64,000 nucleotides of DNA from an uncultured Bacillota bacterium (lineage in GTDB: Bacteria; Bacillota_I; Bacilli_A; RFN20; CAG-826). The notes beneath the pieces are model-generated. The model worked only from the letters and a program-made list of their open reading frames with translations. It made no database searches and was not told where the DNA came from. Both the position numbers and the translations under genes were made by a program. This document shows, in pieces, positions 52,795 to 60,077 of the stretch. The DNA lies in contig CASFDV010000001.1 in NCBI GenBank assembly GCA_949293555.1, positions 76,590-140,589 on the forward strand. Reading direction: 5' to 3'. The stretch's first letter is position 1. Each line of letters begins with the position of its first letter.

Positions 52795-54590
52795 CAAGCA
52801 TCCTCCCTAAGCGACTTCAGCCGCTTCTTCGTCTTCTCCTGCAAGGGCTTCACCATCGTGCCCCAGGGCCCGATCGGCTCGCCGGAGACATAGTCTATCC
52901 CGCTGCGGACCAGAAGTTCCATCGAGCTCCAGCTTCCGATGCCGGAGGCGACGATCGGCTTCTTGTAGCGGAGCAGCTTCTCCACAAGCCCATGAAGGCG
53001 GCTCCGGATCTTCGTGTCCACCCGCTGGGCTCCCCCGTCGCTGATCGAGAAGTCTGCGAAGAAGTAGTCCGCGAGGGAATGGAAGGAATCGTCGAGGAGA
53101 AGGGACTGCCCTTCGGCGAGAAGGGCGATCTGGCAGCCCAGCCCCCTGAGGACGCGGAGGCCCTCGCGAATCGTCTCGGGGTCCCCCTTCAGGCACTCCG
53201 CGGATACGTCCCCTTCCCGGAAAAGAAGGACGATCCCGAGGTTCCTCGCGTTCTTATGGCGCTTGAAGTAGGCGATGGCAGGGTCGATCTCGACCGCCAT
53301 GACGGGGAAGAAAAGCCGCTGGTACAAATACGCGCGCTGGTTCTCGAAGGCAGAGAAGGTTTCCTTCGCGACATAGGAGAAAAGCGTCTTCCCCGCACGC
53401 ACCCTCGCCGCGTAGGACTTGAGCTCCTCCATCCCCTGGTAGGCCGTCCCGTCGGGGTGGCTGGCGGACAAATAGCCGAGAAGGCGTTCCTCGAGGACGT
53501 TGTAGATCGGGCGGAAGAGGATCTGGATGCGACGCTCGCTGATGATCCGCTCGACGTCGCCTTTCCTCGACCCGCTCTCCCCTTCCTCGAAGATCTCCCT
53601 GCTCCTGTCGTAGAAGAGGACGGGAGAATGCTCCTCGTAGGCAAGCTCGGCGAGATGGCGCCCGACCGGAAGGATCCCGCTCCCCTCGCCGAGAAGGTCG
53701 GAGAAAAGGACGACCCCGCAGGTCACGGAGTAGGAGGTCTCGCTCGAACCGCGCCTCCTTGGCATCGCCTTGGCCACCCCGTCGATCGCATGGAGGGCGA
53801 AGTCCAGCGCCTGGTCCTTGTCGAAGATGTCGAAGTGGGCGATGCCGACCTCCCCGTAGTCGCTCTGGACAAGGAGCTGGTTCCCGCGGGCGTAAGGATA
53901 AAGAAGGTCGCAGAAGCGCGTCCCGACCCCTGGCGAGATCGAGTTGACGAAGCGCCCTGCGCTGTCGCGCTCGCTCCTCCTCGAATTCAGGCGGAAGAGG
54001 AAGAGGGCGCCCCTCTCGTAGCCGTTGTTCTTGATCGCCTCCGCGAGCTCGTCCCTCGAGGAAAGGCGGCGCCTCCTCGAGTCGGAGCGCCCCTTCTCAT
54101 GGATGAACACCTTCTCGCAGTGGATGATCCCGGCCTCGGGGTCGTGCTTCACAAGGCGGAAGAAGCACGGGACGGCACGCGACTCCCCTTCGAAGTAGGA
54201 GGCGCTCTGGAGGTAGGGGTTCACCTCCTTCCCGTCCCGGATGGCCCCAAGCCACTTCTTGAAGGACATCTGCTGGGGCAGGGGAAGGCCGACGTAGGCG
54301 GAGGTAAGCGGGCCTTCGTGAAGGGACGAGGGATTGGTGAGGACCATCGTCAGGGCCTTTTCCGCGCGGTAGTCGTAGCGGATCACGGTGACCGCGGAGC
54401 GCGCGAGGCGCACCACCCGCTCGGCTTCCTTCCTCCGGACAAGGGCGTGGATGCTCCACCCGACGGAAGCGAAGAGTCCGAGCGCGAGGAAGGCCATCAT
54501 CAGGACGAAAAGGACCATCCCCCAGTCAAGGGACAGGAAGAAATCCTCGAAGGCGCCCAAGAGAAGCATTCCGGTCAATTTCCCGCGCAT
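52794..54590 (-). CDS. Membrane protein with degenerate GGDEF/EAL-like domains
   Basis: 598 aa. One membrane helix at about residues 23-45, a cytosolic middle region, then a GGDEF-like stretch without the active-site motif. From about 355 comes an EAL-like domain: IQILFRPIYNVLEERLLGYLSAS aligns with the QPI...GxEAL region but has YLS instead of EAL, and DYVSGEPIGPWG resembles the family's last motif. It should therefore not hydrolyse cyclic di-GMP; a binding or scaffolding role is possible. It is coupled to proS downstream. Confidence 0.75.
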   Translation of the reverse strand: MRGKLTGMLLLGAFEDFFLSLDWGMVLFVLMMAFLALGLFASVGWSIHALVRRKEAERVVRLARSAVTVIRYDYRAEKALTMVLTNPSSLHEGPLTSAYVGLPLPQQMSFKKWLGAIRDGKEVNPYLQSASYFEGESRAVPCFFRLVKHDPEAGIIHCEKVFIHEKGRSDSRRRRLSSRDELAEAIKNNGYERGALFLFRLNSRRSERDSAGRFVNSISPGVGTRFCDLLYPYARGNQLLVQSDYGEVGIAHFDIFDKDQALDFALHAIDGVAKAMPRRRGSSETSYSVTCGVVLFSDLLGEGSGILPVGRHLAELAYEEHSPVLFYDRSREIFEEGESGSRKGDVERIISERRIQILFRPIYNVLEERLLGYLSASHPDGTAYQGMEELKSYAARVRAGKTLFSYVAKETFSAFENQRAYLYQRLFFPVMAVEIDPAIAYFKRHKNARNLGIVLLFREGDVSAECLKGDPETIREGLRVLRGLGCQIALLAEGQSLLLDDSFHSLADYFFADFSISDGGAQRVDTKIRSRLHGLVEKLLRYKKPIVASGIGSWSSMELLVRSGIDYVSGEPIGPWGTMVKPLQEKTKKRLKSLREDA

Positions 54591-54672
54591 CCGCGCGTCT
54601 ATCTACTATATAGCAACGGGGCGCTATTGGCTTGATGGTCCCTTCCCTTTGCTATATCATCCGACGGCAGCC

Positions 54673-54763
54673 GGAGAAGTACCCAAGCGGCTGAAGGGGT
54701 CGGTCTCGAAAACCGATAGTGGGTGCAAGCCCAGCAAGGGTTCAAATCCCTTCTTCTCCGCCA
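54673..54763 (+). tRNA. tRNA-Ser (CGA)
   Basis: Acceptor GGAGAAG pairs with CTTCTCC; the anticodon loop CTCGAAA gives CGA; a long variable arm (GTGGGTGCAAGCCCA); T arm GGGTTCAAATCCC; CCA encoded. 91 nt. Confidence 0.96.
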
Positions 54764-54774
54764 GCAGCGCAGAA

Positions 54775-54796
54775 GGTCGCGGAAGCGGCCTTTTTT
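54775..54796 (+). terminator. Terminator after tRNA-Ser (CGA)
   Basis: GGTCGC-GGAA-GCGGCC stem with one T.G pair, followed by six T. Confidence 0.85.
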
Positions 54797-54832
54797 CGAT
54801 GAAGCATGGAGGCTTTCCTCACCGAGAGGTGC

Positions 54833-54838
54833 TAGCAT
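54833..54838 (+). promoter_or_regulatory. -10 element, near-leaderless, vsr
   Basis: TAGCAT with a TGC extension, ending 8 nt before ATG 54847; no ribosome site. Confidence 0.45.
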
Positions 54839-54846
54839 CCCTAGCC

Positions 54847-55368
54847 ATGAAGAAGAAGCCGGGAAAGGCGGCGAGGCTCCTCCATGAGGCGAAGGAGTGC
54901 CAGGATCCCGAGGAAAGGGAAAGGCTTGGGAAGGAAGCGCGCTCCTACATCATGTCCCGCATCCGCGGGCGGGACACCTCGCCGGAACTCTTGGTCCGAT
55001 CCTGGGTGAAGGAGGCGGGATACCGCTACCGCCTGAACGACAGGCGCTTCCCGGGGAGCCCGGACATCTACGTCCCGCGCCTCCGGCTCGCCATCTTCGT
55101 CAACGGCTGCTTCTGGCATCTGCATGAATGCGAAGGCACCAAGGTTCCGACGGGAGCCTCCCCCTACTGGCTCCTGAAGCTCGAGCGAAACAAGGAGAGG
55201 GACCGCTGGAACTACCGGAGGCTCGAGGAAATGGGGATCCGCGTCCTTGTCGTCTGGGAGTGCGAGATCAGGACGAAGGCGCTGAAAGAACGGACGAGAG
55301 AAACCTTTCTCGGCACTCTCAAGGAACTGGATGCGCTTGCGGAAGGGAAGCGAAACGAGGTTATATAG
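54847..55368 (+). CDS. vsr: Very short patch repair endonuclease (Vsr), orphan
   Basis: 173 aa. Core motifs are present: MSRIRGRDTSPE at the start of the domain (RIRGKDT-type), RFPGSPDIYVPRLRLAIFVNGCFWH with the catalytic Asp and the zinc-site Cys and His, then CEGTKVP and WNYRRLEEMGIRVLVVWECE. Classical Vsr nicks T:G mismatches arising at Dcm-methylated sites. No cytosine methyltransferase is adjacent or elsewhere in the window. It follows tRNA-Ser (CGA) directly. Confidence 0.92.
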   Translation: MKKKPGKAARLLHEAKECQDPEERERLGKEARSYIMSRIRGRDTSPELLVRSWVKEAGYRYRLNDRRFPGSPDIYVPRLRLAIFVNGCFWHLHECEGTKVPTGASPYWLLKLERNKERDRWNYRRLEEMGIRVLVVWECEIRTKALKERTRETFLGTLKELDALAEGKRNEVI

Positions 55369-55389
55369 ACAAGGAGGAAATCGGAAAAC

Positions 55390-55914
55390 ATGAAGAAACG
55401 GTTCAATATCCTGTCGTTCCTCGCCGCGGCGATCGTCCTCGTCCTCGCCTTGGGAGGCATCATCGCCCTTTGCACCGGCCAGGGCTTCGGCATGGTCGAG
55501 GAATGGGAAAGCATCCCTGGCGCCGAGGACTACGAGTGGCTCCAGGAAGGCGCGCTCCAGATGATCTTCGGGACGGAAGGGAGCATCGGCGATGCCCAGA
55601 TCAACGGAATCCCCGTCCTTTCGATCGCCTTCTACGCCCTTGTTGGAGGCGGAGTCCTCGCCCTGCTCCTGCTCATCCTCGAGCTCGTCCGCTTCCGCGG
55701 CATCATCACGAGGCTTGTCTCGCTCGTCATGATCGTCGCCTTCGCCATGAGCGCGATCACCTTCTTCCTCGCCAAGACCACGATCCCGAGCGACATGCAG
55801 AGCGAGGTGGACTTCATCAACCAGGCCGTGACCCTTGGAGGAGGCTTCATGACCGCGGCCGTCTGCTCGGCGGGAGCCGGGGTCCTCACGCTTGTCCCCT
55901 TGGCGCTAAGTTAA
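55390..55914 (+). CDS. Small four-helix membrane protein (paralogue of the 27592 gene)
   Basis: 174 aa. N-terminal helix (ILSFLAAAIVLVLALGGIIALC), an outer loop with ALQMIFGTEGS, two central helices separated by a short RGIITR turn, a second outer loop, and a final helix after VTLGGGF. The same plan and several aligned positions occur in the protein at 27592-28098. AGGAGG lies upstream of ATG 55390. It may be co-transcribed with vsr, 21 nt upstream. Function unknown. Confidence 0.82.
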   Translation: MKKRFNILSFLAAAIVLVLALGGIIALCTGQGFGMVEEWESIPGAEDYEWLQEGALQMIFGTEGSIGDAQINGIPVLSIAFYALVGGGVLALLLLILELVRFRGIITRLVSLVMIVAFAMSAITFFLAKTTIPSDMQSEVDFINQAVTLGGGFMTAAVCSAGAGVLTLVPLALS

Positions 55915-55933
55915 TCGCCTTTATAAGAAAATC

Positions 55934-55955
55934 GGCGGCAGAAGCCGCCTTTTTT
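55934..55955 (+). terminator. Terminator after the small membrane protein gene
   Basis: GGCGGC-AGAA-GCCGCC stem followed by six T. Confidence 0.9.
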
Positions 55956-55966
55956 CTTCGCTTTCC

Positions 55967-57022
55967 CTATTCGATAGGCTTCATGTAGAAGCGGCCGTAC
56001 ACCTGGTTCAGCGATTCCGTCTGGATGAACGCCTGGTCGTCAAGGAGCTTGATCGCGCGGATAGTGCTCTTCACCTCGTAGGCTGAGACCACCATCGAAA
56101 CGATATAGCGCACCTGGCCGGTGTAGGCGCCCTTGGCCTCGATCACTGTGACCCCGTGGCGGTTATGCTTCACCAGGTCGGAGCCGAGGTTCCTCAGCGA
56201 AGTGACTGCCTCGATGCGGATCTTGCGGTTCCTCACGTTGATCGCGTCCACGACCATCGCCGAGGCGAAGAGGTAGAGGATGGAGAAGAACAGCCTTGCG
56301 ATCGGGTCGGCGATCGCGCTCGCCGCTTCGCCCCCTGCCGCCGGGACCCCCCAGAGGATGATGTCAAGGGCCTCGAGAAGGGTGAAGAGCGTCACGCTCA
56401 CCCCGTTGCAAAGGGCGCTGTATTTCCCGACGTTCGTCCGTTTCCTGAGCGAGATGTAGTAGGCGATGATGTCGATCCCGCCGGTCGATATCTCCACCTT
56501 GAAGCAAAGGGCGCTCGAAAGCCCGGTGCACACGCCTCCGAAAAGGGCGCGGGAAAGAAGCCCGCCTTCCTGGGAGATGATCTCGGCGATGTCCTCGAGA
56601 AGAGGGATGTAGCTGGGCGAGATGAAGCGCATGAAGAGGGAAGTCTCGATGACATTCACGAGGGTGAAGATGGCGAAGCGCTTCCCGATGCCGAAGAAGG
56701 CGAGGAGCATCAGCGGGACGTTCAGCAGGAAATAGAGGATCGAATGGGCGGCGTTCTCGTCGATGTCGCGCCACCCGAGGATCTTGCAGAAGGCGGTGAT
56801 GACCTGGCTGACGCCCGACATCCCTCCGGAAGCGATCTGGGCGGAGTTCCCCATTACTCCCTCCCCTCCGGAAAGCATGGGGGCCATGAAGGTGTTGAAT
56901 CCGAAAGCGAACACTAGCGCGGAAACGGTCGAAACGAGGAAGATGAACGTATAGGAAAGCGCCTGGTGCAGCCCTTTGCGCCGGGAGATGGCATCTTTCG
57001 CCCGCTCGATCAACCCGCTCAT
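55967..57022 (-). CDS. YitT-family membrane protein with DUF2179 domain
   Basis: 351 aa. About five to six membrane helices (TFIFLVSTVSALVFAFGFNTF at the start; GGMSGVSQVITAF; STGGIDIIAYYISLRKR) precede a C-terminal soluble DUF2179 domain (GAYTGQVRYIVSMVVSAYEV). The family is widespread in Bacillota and its transport role is undefined. ATG 57022 is chosen over ATG 57043 because TATAAT at 57047-57052 predicts a start point near 57040, which excludes the upstream ATG and leaves GGGGAT before 57022. Confidence 0.88.
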   Translation of the reverse strand: MSGLIERAKDAISRRKGLHQALSYTFIFLVSTVSALVFAFGFNTFMAPMLSGGEGVMGNSAQIASGGMSGVSQVITAFCKILGWRDIDENAAHSILYFLLNVPLMLLAFFGIGKRFAIFTLVNVIETSLFMRFISPSYIPLLEDIAEIISQEGGLLSRALFGGVCTGLSSALCFKVEISTGGIDIIAYYISLRKRTNVGKYSALCNGVSVTLFTLLEALDIILWGVPAAGGEAASAIADPIARLFFSILYLFASAMVVDAINVRNRKIRIEAVTSLRNLGSDLVKHNRHGVTVIEAKGAYTGQVRYIVSMVVSAYEVKSTIRAIKLLDDQAFIQTESLNQVYGRFYMKPIE

Positions 57023-57046
57023 GCTATCCCCGTGAGTCGCCATAGG

Positions 57047-57052
57047 ATTATA
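57047..57052 (-). promoter_or_regulatory. -10 element of the YitT-family gene
   Basis: Perfect TATAAT on the minus strand, predicting a leader of about 18 nt with a weak GGGGAT ribosome site. Confidence 0.55.
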
Positions 57053-57101
57053 GCGGCGGCAGGTCGCCGCGCAACGCCCGGGAAGGCCTTCCCGCGCCGT
57101 T

Positions 57102-57128
57102 GCCACCTATGGTGGCCGGTGCTACAAT
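57102..57128 (+). promoter_or_regulatory. Promoter with palindrome at the -35 region
   Basis: Extended -10 TGC-TACAAT at 57123-57128. A 15-bp palindrome GCCACC-TAT-GGTGGC at 57102-57116 occupies the -35 position and could bind a regulator. Confidence 0.45.
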
Positions 57129-57150
57129 ACGCCCGCTGTCTTTCTGACGG

Positions 57151-57164
57151 CCTCCAATCGGAGG
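57151..57164 (+). promoter_or_regulatory. Leader hairpin that encloses the ribosome site
   Basis: CCTCC-AATC-GGAGG: the whole Shine-Dalgarno sequence of the following gene is one arm of a 5-bp G/C-rich stem, 10 nt before ATG 57175. Confidence 0.5.
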
Positions 57165-57174
57165 AACAAACGAC

Positions 57175-58032
57175 ATGGTAATTCTCAAGGCAATCGGCGC
57201 ATTCTTCGTGAGGATCTGGCGGTGGATCAAGGAAACCGCCTGGGTCCAGCCCCTCCTCATCGTGGGCGCCATCTTCGCCGTCATCTTCTCGATCCCCTAC
57301 ATCACGAGCTGGGCCAGCGAGTGGAGCGGGAACGCCGAGGGCGCCTTCTTCGCCGATTCCCGCCAGTCCCTCGAGGGCGAGACGGACAGCCTCGACACCT
57401 CCAACTCCGCCGCCGACCGCATCACGAGGGTCATCGAGAAGAACATGTTCGCAGCGACGAACTACGAGGAAGTCGACACCGCCTCCTATGGCGAGAAGTT
57501 CTACCTCGTCTATAACGCGGAAAACAGCGCCGCCTCGACGACCGCCGAGGAAGCCTTCCGCGAGCTGAGCGACAACTGGGGCACCACCTCCTTCTCCCCG
57601 AGCGACGAGGGCTCCTTCCGCATCTACACGATCTACGCCTCCGAGGAGTCGAGCAACGACGAGGACTACAAGATCACGACCAACGGGTCGACCGCCTTCA
57701 GCCGCTACCTCGGAATCCACACCGAGCTCTTCAACCAGGTAGGACCCGAGCTTGCCGAGGCTCCCTACCGCGAGAGGGCGGGCCTGGACGAGACCAACTA
57801 CGTGAACTTCGCCCTGAATAACGCCGACACCCCCATCGAGAGCTTCCCCACCCCCTCCATCCTCCTCGTGGACTTCAGCGAGGAAGCGTGGGAGGCGGGC
57901 CGCTTCGGGATGAGCGAGGTTCTCTTCAGCCTCTCCGGCTCGACCGCCCGCGAGAACGCCTCCACCCTCATGGACATGTGGAACCACCTCGACCCCTTCA
58001 GCGAGGACAACCTCTTCACCCTGAGGGACTAG
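57175..58032 (+). CDS. Membrane-anchored exported protein, possibly thioredoxin-like fold
   Basis: 285 aa. One membrane helix at about residues 25-45 (PLLIVGAIFAVIFSIPYI), then an acidic extracytoplasmic domain. GEKFYLVYNAENSAASTTAEEAF followed much later by FPTPSILLVDF resembles a thioredoxin fold (strand, helix, cis-Pro loop), but there is no CxxC and the domain has no cysteine at all. A redox role is therefore unlikely. The family is not recognised and the fold is a guess. It stands alone with its own terminator. Confidence 0.8.
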   Translation: MVILKAIGAFFVRIWRWIKETAWVQPLLIVGAIFAVIFSIPYITSWASEWSGNAEGAFFADSRQSLEGETDSLDTSNSAADRITRVIEKNMFAATNYEEVDTASYGEKFYLVYNAENSAASTTAEEAFRELSDNWGTTSFSPSDEGSFRIYTIYASEESSNDEDYKITTNGSTAFSRYLGIHTELFNQVGPELAEAPYRERAGLDETNYVNFALNNADTPIESFPTPSILLVDFSEEAWEAGRFGMSEVLFSLSGSTARENASTLMDMWNHLDPFSEDNLFTLRD

Positions 58033-58053
58033 GCGGAAGTTAAAGGAAACCAA

Positions 58054-58078
58054 GGGAGACCGCCAAGGTCTCCTTTTT
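58054..58078 (+). terminator. Terminator after the exported protein gene
   Basis: GGAGACC-GCCAA-GGTCTCC stem followed by five T. Confidence 0.9.
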
Positions 58079-58096
58079 CCTCTTGAGGGCATTCGC

Positions 58097-58102
58097 TACA
58101 AT
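58097..58102 (+). promoter_or_regulatory. -10 element, leaderless, YfiH-like gene
   Basis: TACAAT (5 of 6), ending 6 nt before ATG 58109. It begins only 19 nt beyond the upstream terminator. Confidence 0.55.
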
Positions 58103-58108
58103 AGGGCC

Positions 58109-58678
58109 ATGGACATCAAGTTGGATTTCGAGGACGGAAGGGTCCGCTACGGCGTCATCGGGAAGAACAGCATCCGGCTGAAGGGCGAGGACGTCGGCAG
58201 GAACGGCGCGACCGCCAGGCGCGGCCACGTCCTGACCATGGAGGCGGCCGACGAGGTCCCTCTCATCCTCTATGAGCCGGATGGACGCTGCGCCGCGCTT
58301 CTTTCCTATACAAAGGAACAGCTTCTCGAGGAACTGCCCAAGAAGGAGATTCGGGCACTCGCGATCAAGTACGGGATCGACTTGACCCAGCTCAAGGCTT
58401 ACATCGGGCCTGCCTTGACCTTCAGCCACGTCCCCGTCCAGCGCGAGGAGCTGCTGCGCGTGATCGAGATGGGATATCGCGCAGCGGCGAAGAGAACCTC
58501 CGGGATCGACTTCCTGGACTTGCCGGTCCTCGCCATACTCGAGATGCGGGCGATCGGCATCCCCTTCGAGAACATCCTTCCCTCAGGGCTTGACACTTTC
58601 GAAGGAGAAGCCGTCTTCTATAGCGAGCTTCGCGGGGACGAAAGAAAGAACCAGATCCACGTCGAGATCCTAGGCTAG
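58109..58678 (+). CDS. YfiH/LACC1-family protein lacking the metal ligands
   Basis: 189 aa, shorter than the ~240 aa of typical YfiH. The order of motifs follows YfiH: ADEVPLILYEPDGRCAALLS aligns with ADCVPVLLYD...AAVHAGWRG, AYIGPALTF with the AIGP motif, and LPVLAILEMRAIGIPFENILPSGLDTF with the LDL..AN...GV..ENI..SG.CTYC end. The zinc cysteine is Glu49, the HAGWRG histidine is Ser66 with the motif gone, and CTYC has become DTFE. It should not have the purine nucleoside phosphorylase/oxidase activity. A role as a pseudoenzyme is inferred. Confidence 0.68.
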   Translation: MDIKLDFEDGRVRYGVIGKNSIRLKGEDVGRNGATARRGHVLTMEAADEVPLILYEPDGRCAALLSYTKEQLLEELPKKEIRALAIKYGIDLTQLKAYIGPALTFSHVPVQREELLRVIEMGYRAAAKRTSGIDFLDLPVLAILEMRAIGIPFENILPSGLDTFEGEAVFYSELRGDERKNQIHVEILG

Positions 58679-58689
58679 GCGATGGAGGA

Positions 58690-58712
58690 GGGAGGAGCGA
58701 GTCCTCCCTTTT
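58690..58712 (+). terminator. Terminator between the YfiH-like gene and coaD
   Basis: GGGAGGA-GCGAG-TCCTCCC stem followed by TTTTCC; lies between convergent genes. Confidence 0.8.
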
Positions 58713-58713
58713 C

Positions 58714-59187
58714 CTATTCCCTGCGCATCCTCCTGAGGACGGCAGGCGGGACGAGGGAGGAGACGTCCACCCCATTCCTGAAAAGCTCGTCCACGGTGGA
58801 GGAAGAGATGAAGGTCTCCTCCTTCCTCGCCATGAAGAAGACCATGTCCACGGACGGATTGGCGAACTCGTTGGCCGCGGCGAGCTGGAACTCGTACTCG
58901 TAGTCGGTCACCGCGCGAAGCCCGCGGATCAGATGATGGGCCCCGCTGGCCTCGCAGTAGTCCACAGTGAGCCCGGAGGTGAAGTCGACGCGCACGTTCG
59001 GGAGGAAGGAGGCGCTCTCCTTCATCATCTCAAGCCTTTCCTCCACGCTATAGCGGGACTTTTTCTCAGGGTTCACCGCAAGAAGGAACACCACCTCGTC
59101 GAAGAGTCCGGCTGCCCTCTGGAGGACGCTCAGATGCCCGTTCGTCGGCGGGTCGAAGGAACCAGGATAGACGGCGATGCGCTTCAT
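58714..59187 (-). CDS. coaD: Pantetheine-phosphate adenylyltransferase
   Basis: 157 aa, the penultimate step of coenzyme A synthesis. The nucleotidyltransferase motif is YPGSFDPPTNGH (residues 7-18); substrate-loop IRGLRAVTDYEYEFQ and the ISSSTVDEL end motif are present. It overlaps rsmD by 4 nt as in many Bacillota, in a ylbF-rsmD-coaD operon. Confidence 0.96.
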   Translation of the reverse strand: MKRIAVYPGSFDPPTNGHLSVLQRAAGLFDEVVFLLAVNPEKKSRYSVEERLEMMKESASFLPNVRVDFTSGLTVDYCEASGAHHLIRGLRAVTDYEYEFQLAAANEFANPSVDMVFFMARKEETFISSSTVDELFRNGVDVSSLVPPAVLRRMRRE

Positions 59188-59714
59188 ACCTTCCCTATTA
59201 TGGCGAAAGAAGTCCTTCCGTGCCTCTTTTCCCGAAGAGGACGGATGCCGGACACAGGGAAATCTCCTTCATACTCAAGGAGGATCCTCCCCCCTTCCTC
59301 GATCAGCCCGCCTGCTAGGAGAAGGCGGCAGGCCTCCCTGTATAGCCCTCTCTCCTTATAAGGGGGATCCACGAAGGCGATCCGGAAGCTGCCGGATAGG
59401 GAAGCGAGGGATCGCAGCGCATCCCCTTGGATCACTTTCCCTTCTTTGATGCCAAGTCTGCGGAGGTTTTCTTCTATCGTCCTGACTCCTTCCGCCTCCT
59501 TCTCAAGGAAGGTCGCTCCTTCCGCCCCGCGGGAGATCGCCTCGATCCCCAAGGCTCCCGAGCCAGCGAAGACGTCGAGGACGGACGCTCCCGGAAGAAG
59601 GAACTGGACCGCGTTCATCATCGCCATGCGGACGACTTCCTTCGTGGGCACTTCAAGATAGGATGGGACGGCGAGCTCCCTTCCCCGGTACCTTCCTCCC
59701 CCGACCCGTATCAT
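59184..59714 (-). CDS. rsmD: 16S rRNA (guanine966-N2)-methyltransferase
   Basis: 176 aa. SAM-binding motif VLDVFAGSGALGIEAISRG (about residues 45-63) and the catalytic FVDPPYKERGLY. The N-terminal GGGRYRGREL is typical. It sits between ylbF and coaD, with 4-nt overlaps at both ends, so its expression is linked to theirs. Confidence 0.95.
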   Translation of the reverse strand: MIRVGGGRYRGRELAVPSYLEVPTKEVVRMAMMNAVQFLLPGASVLDVFAGSGALGIEAISRGAEGATFLEKEAEGVRTIEENLRRLGIKEGKVIQGDALRSLASLSGSFRIAFVDPPYKERGLYREACRLLLAGGLIEEGGRILLEYEGDFPVSGIRPLREKRHGRTSFAIIGKV

Positions 59715-60040
59715 CTGCGAAAAGGCTCCAGAAGGATCTCGTCGAGATCGTGATAGAGGGCACGTGCCTTGCGGTAGCTCTCCTCATATAAGGAGACGGA
59801 GGGAAGGGAGGCGAGCTTCTCGCGGGCCTCTATCAGGCGAAGGGATGCCTCCTTCACTCCCGAATTAAGACGGAGCGACTCCGCGTAGGCTTCCCCTGCC
59901 TCGTCCTTCTCTTTCGAAAGATCGTCGAAGAGGGGATCCTCCATCATCGCCTTATCCCGTTCCTCCAGTTCCAAAAGGGCAGGATGACCGAGGAGCGCCT
60001 CCCTCAGGAGGGAAAGAACGCGGAGCGCTTTTTCTTGCAT
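59711..60040 (-). CDS. YlbF/YmcA-family protein
   Basis: 109 aa, almost entirely helical (EALLGHPALLELEERDKAMMEDPLF; LRLNSGVKEASLRLIEAREKL). In Bacillus, YlbF-type proteins form the Y-complex that acts with RNase Y in mRNA processing. The position upstream of rsmD-coaD supports the call. ATG 60040 follows TGC-TAGAAT by 7 nt and is divergent from def over 37 bp. Confidence 0.82.
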   Translation of the reverse strand: MQEKALRVLSLLREALLGHPALLELEERDKAMMEDPLFDDLSKEKDEAGEAYAESLRLNSGVKEASLRLIEAREKLASLPSVSLYEESYRKARALYHDLDEILLEPFRR

Positions 60041-60047
60041 GGAGGGA

Positions 60048-60053
60048 ATTCTA
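60048..60053 (-). promoter_or_regulatory. -10 element, leaderless, ylbF-rsmD-coaD operon
   Basis: TAGAAT with a TGC extension, ending 7 nt before ATG 60040. Confidence 0.6.
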
Positions 60054-60065
60054 GCAAAACCCTGT

Positions 60066-60071
60066 TATGAT
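60066..60071 (+). promoter_or_regulatory. -10 element, leaderless, def operon
   Basis: TATGAT with a TGT extension, ending 6 nt before ATG 60078. It is 12 bp from the opposing -10, so the two promoters must compete for polymerase. Confidence 0.6.
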
Positions 60072-60077
60072 TTTCGC

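Noticed and set aside
39699-54763. Integrated mobile element between the two tRNA-Ser genes
   Set aside because: No integrase, transposase or relaxase, no repeat of either tRNA 3' end, and proS lies inside. GC looks uniform. Bracketing by tRNA genes may be coincidental.
57023-57043. Upstream ATG 57043 as the start of the YitT-family gene
   Set aside because: It is only 3 nt after TATAAT, so it would lie upstream of the transcription start.
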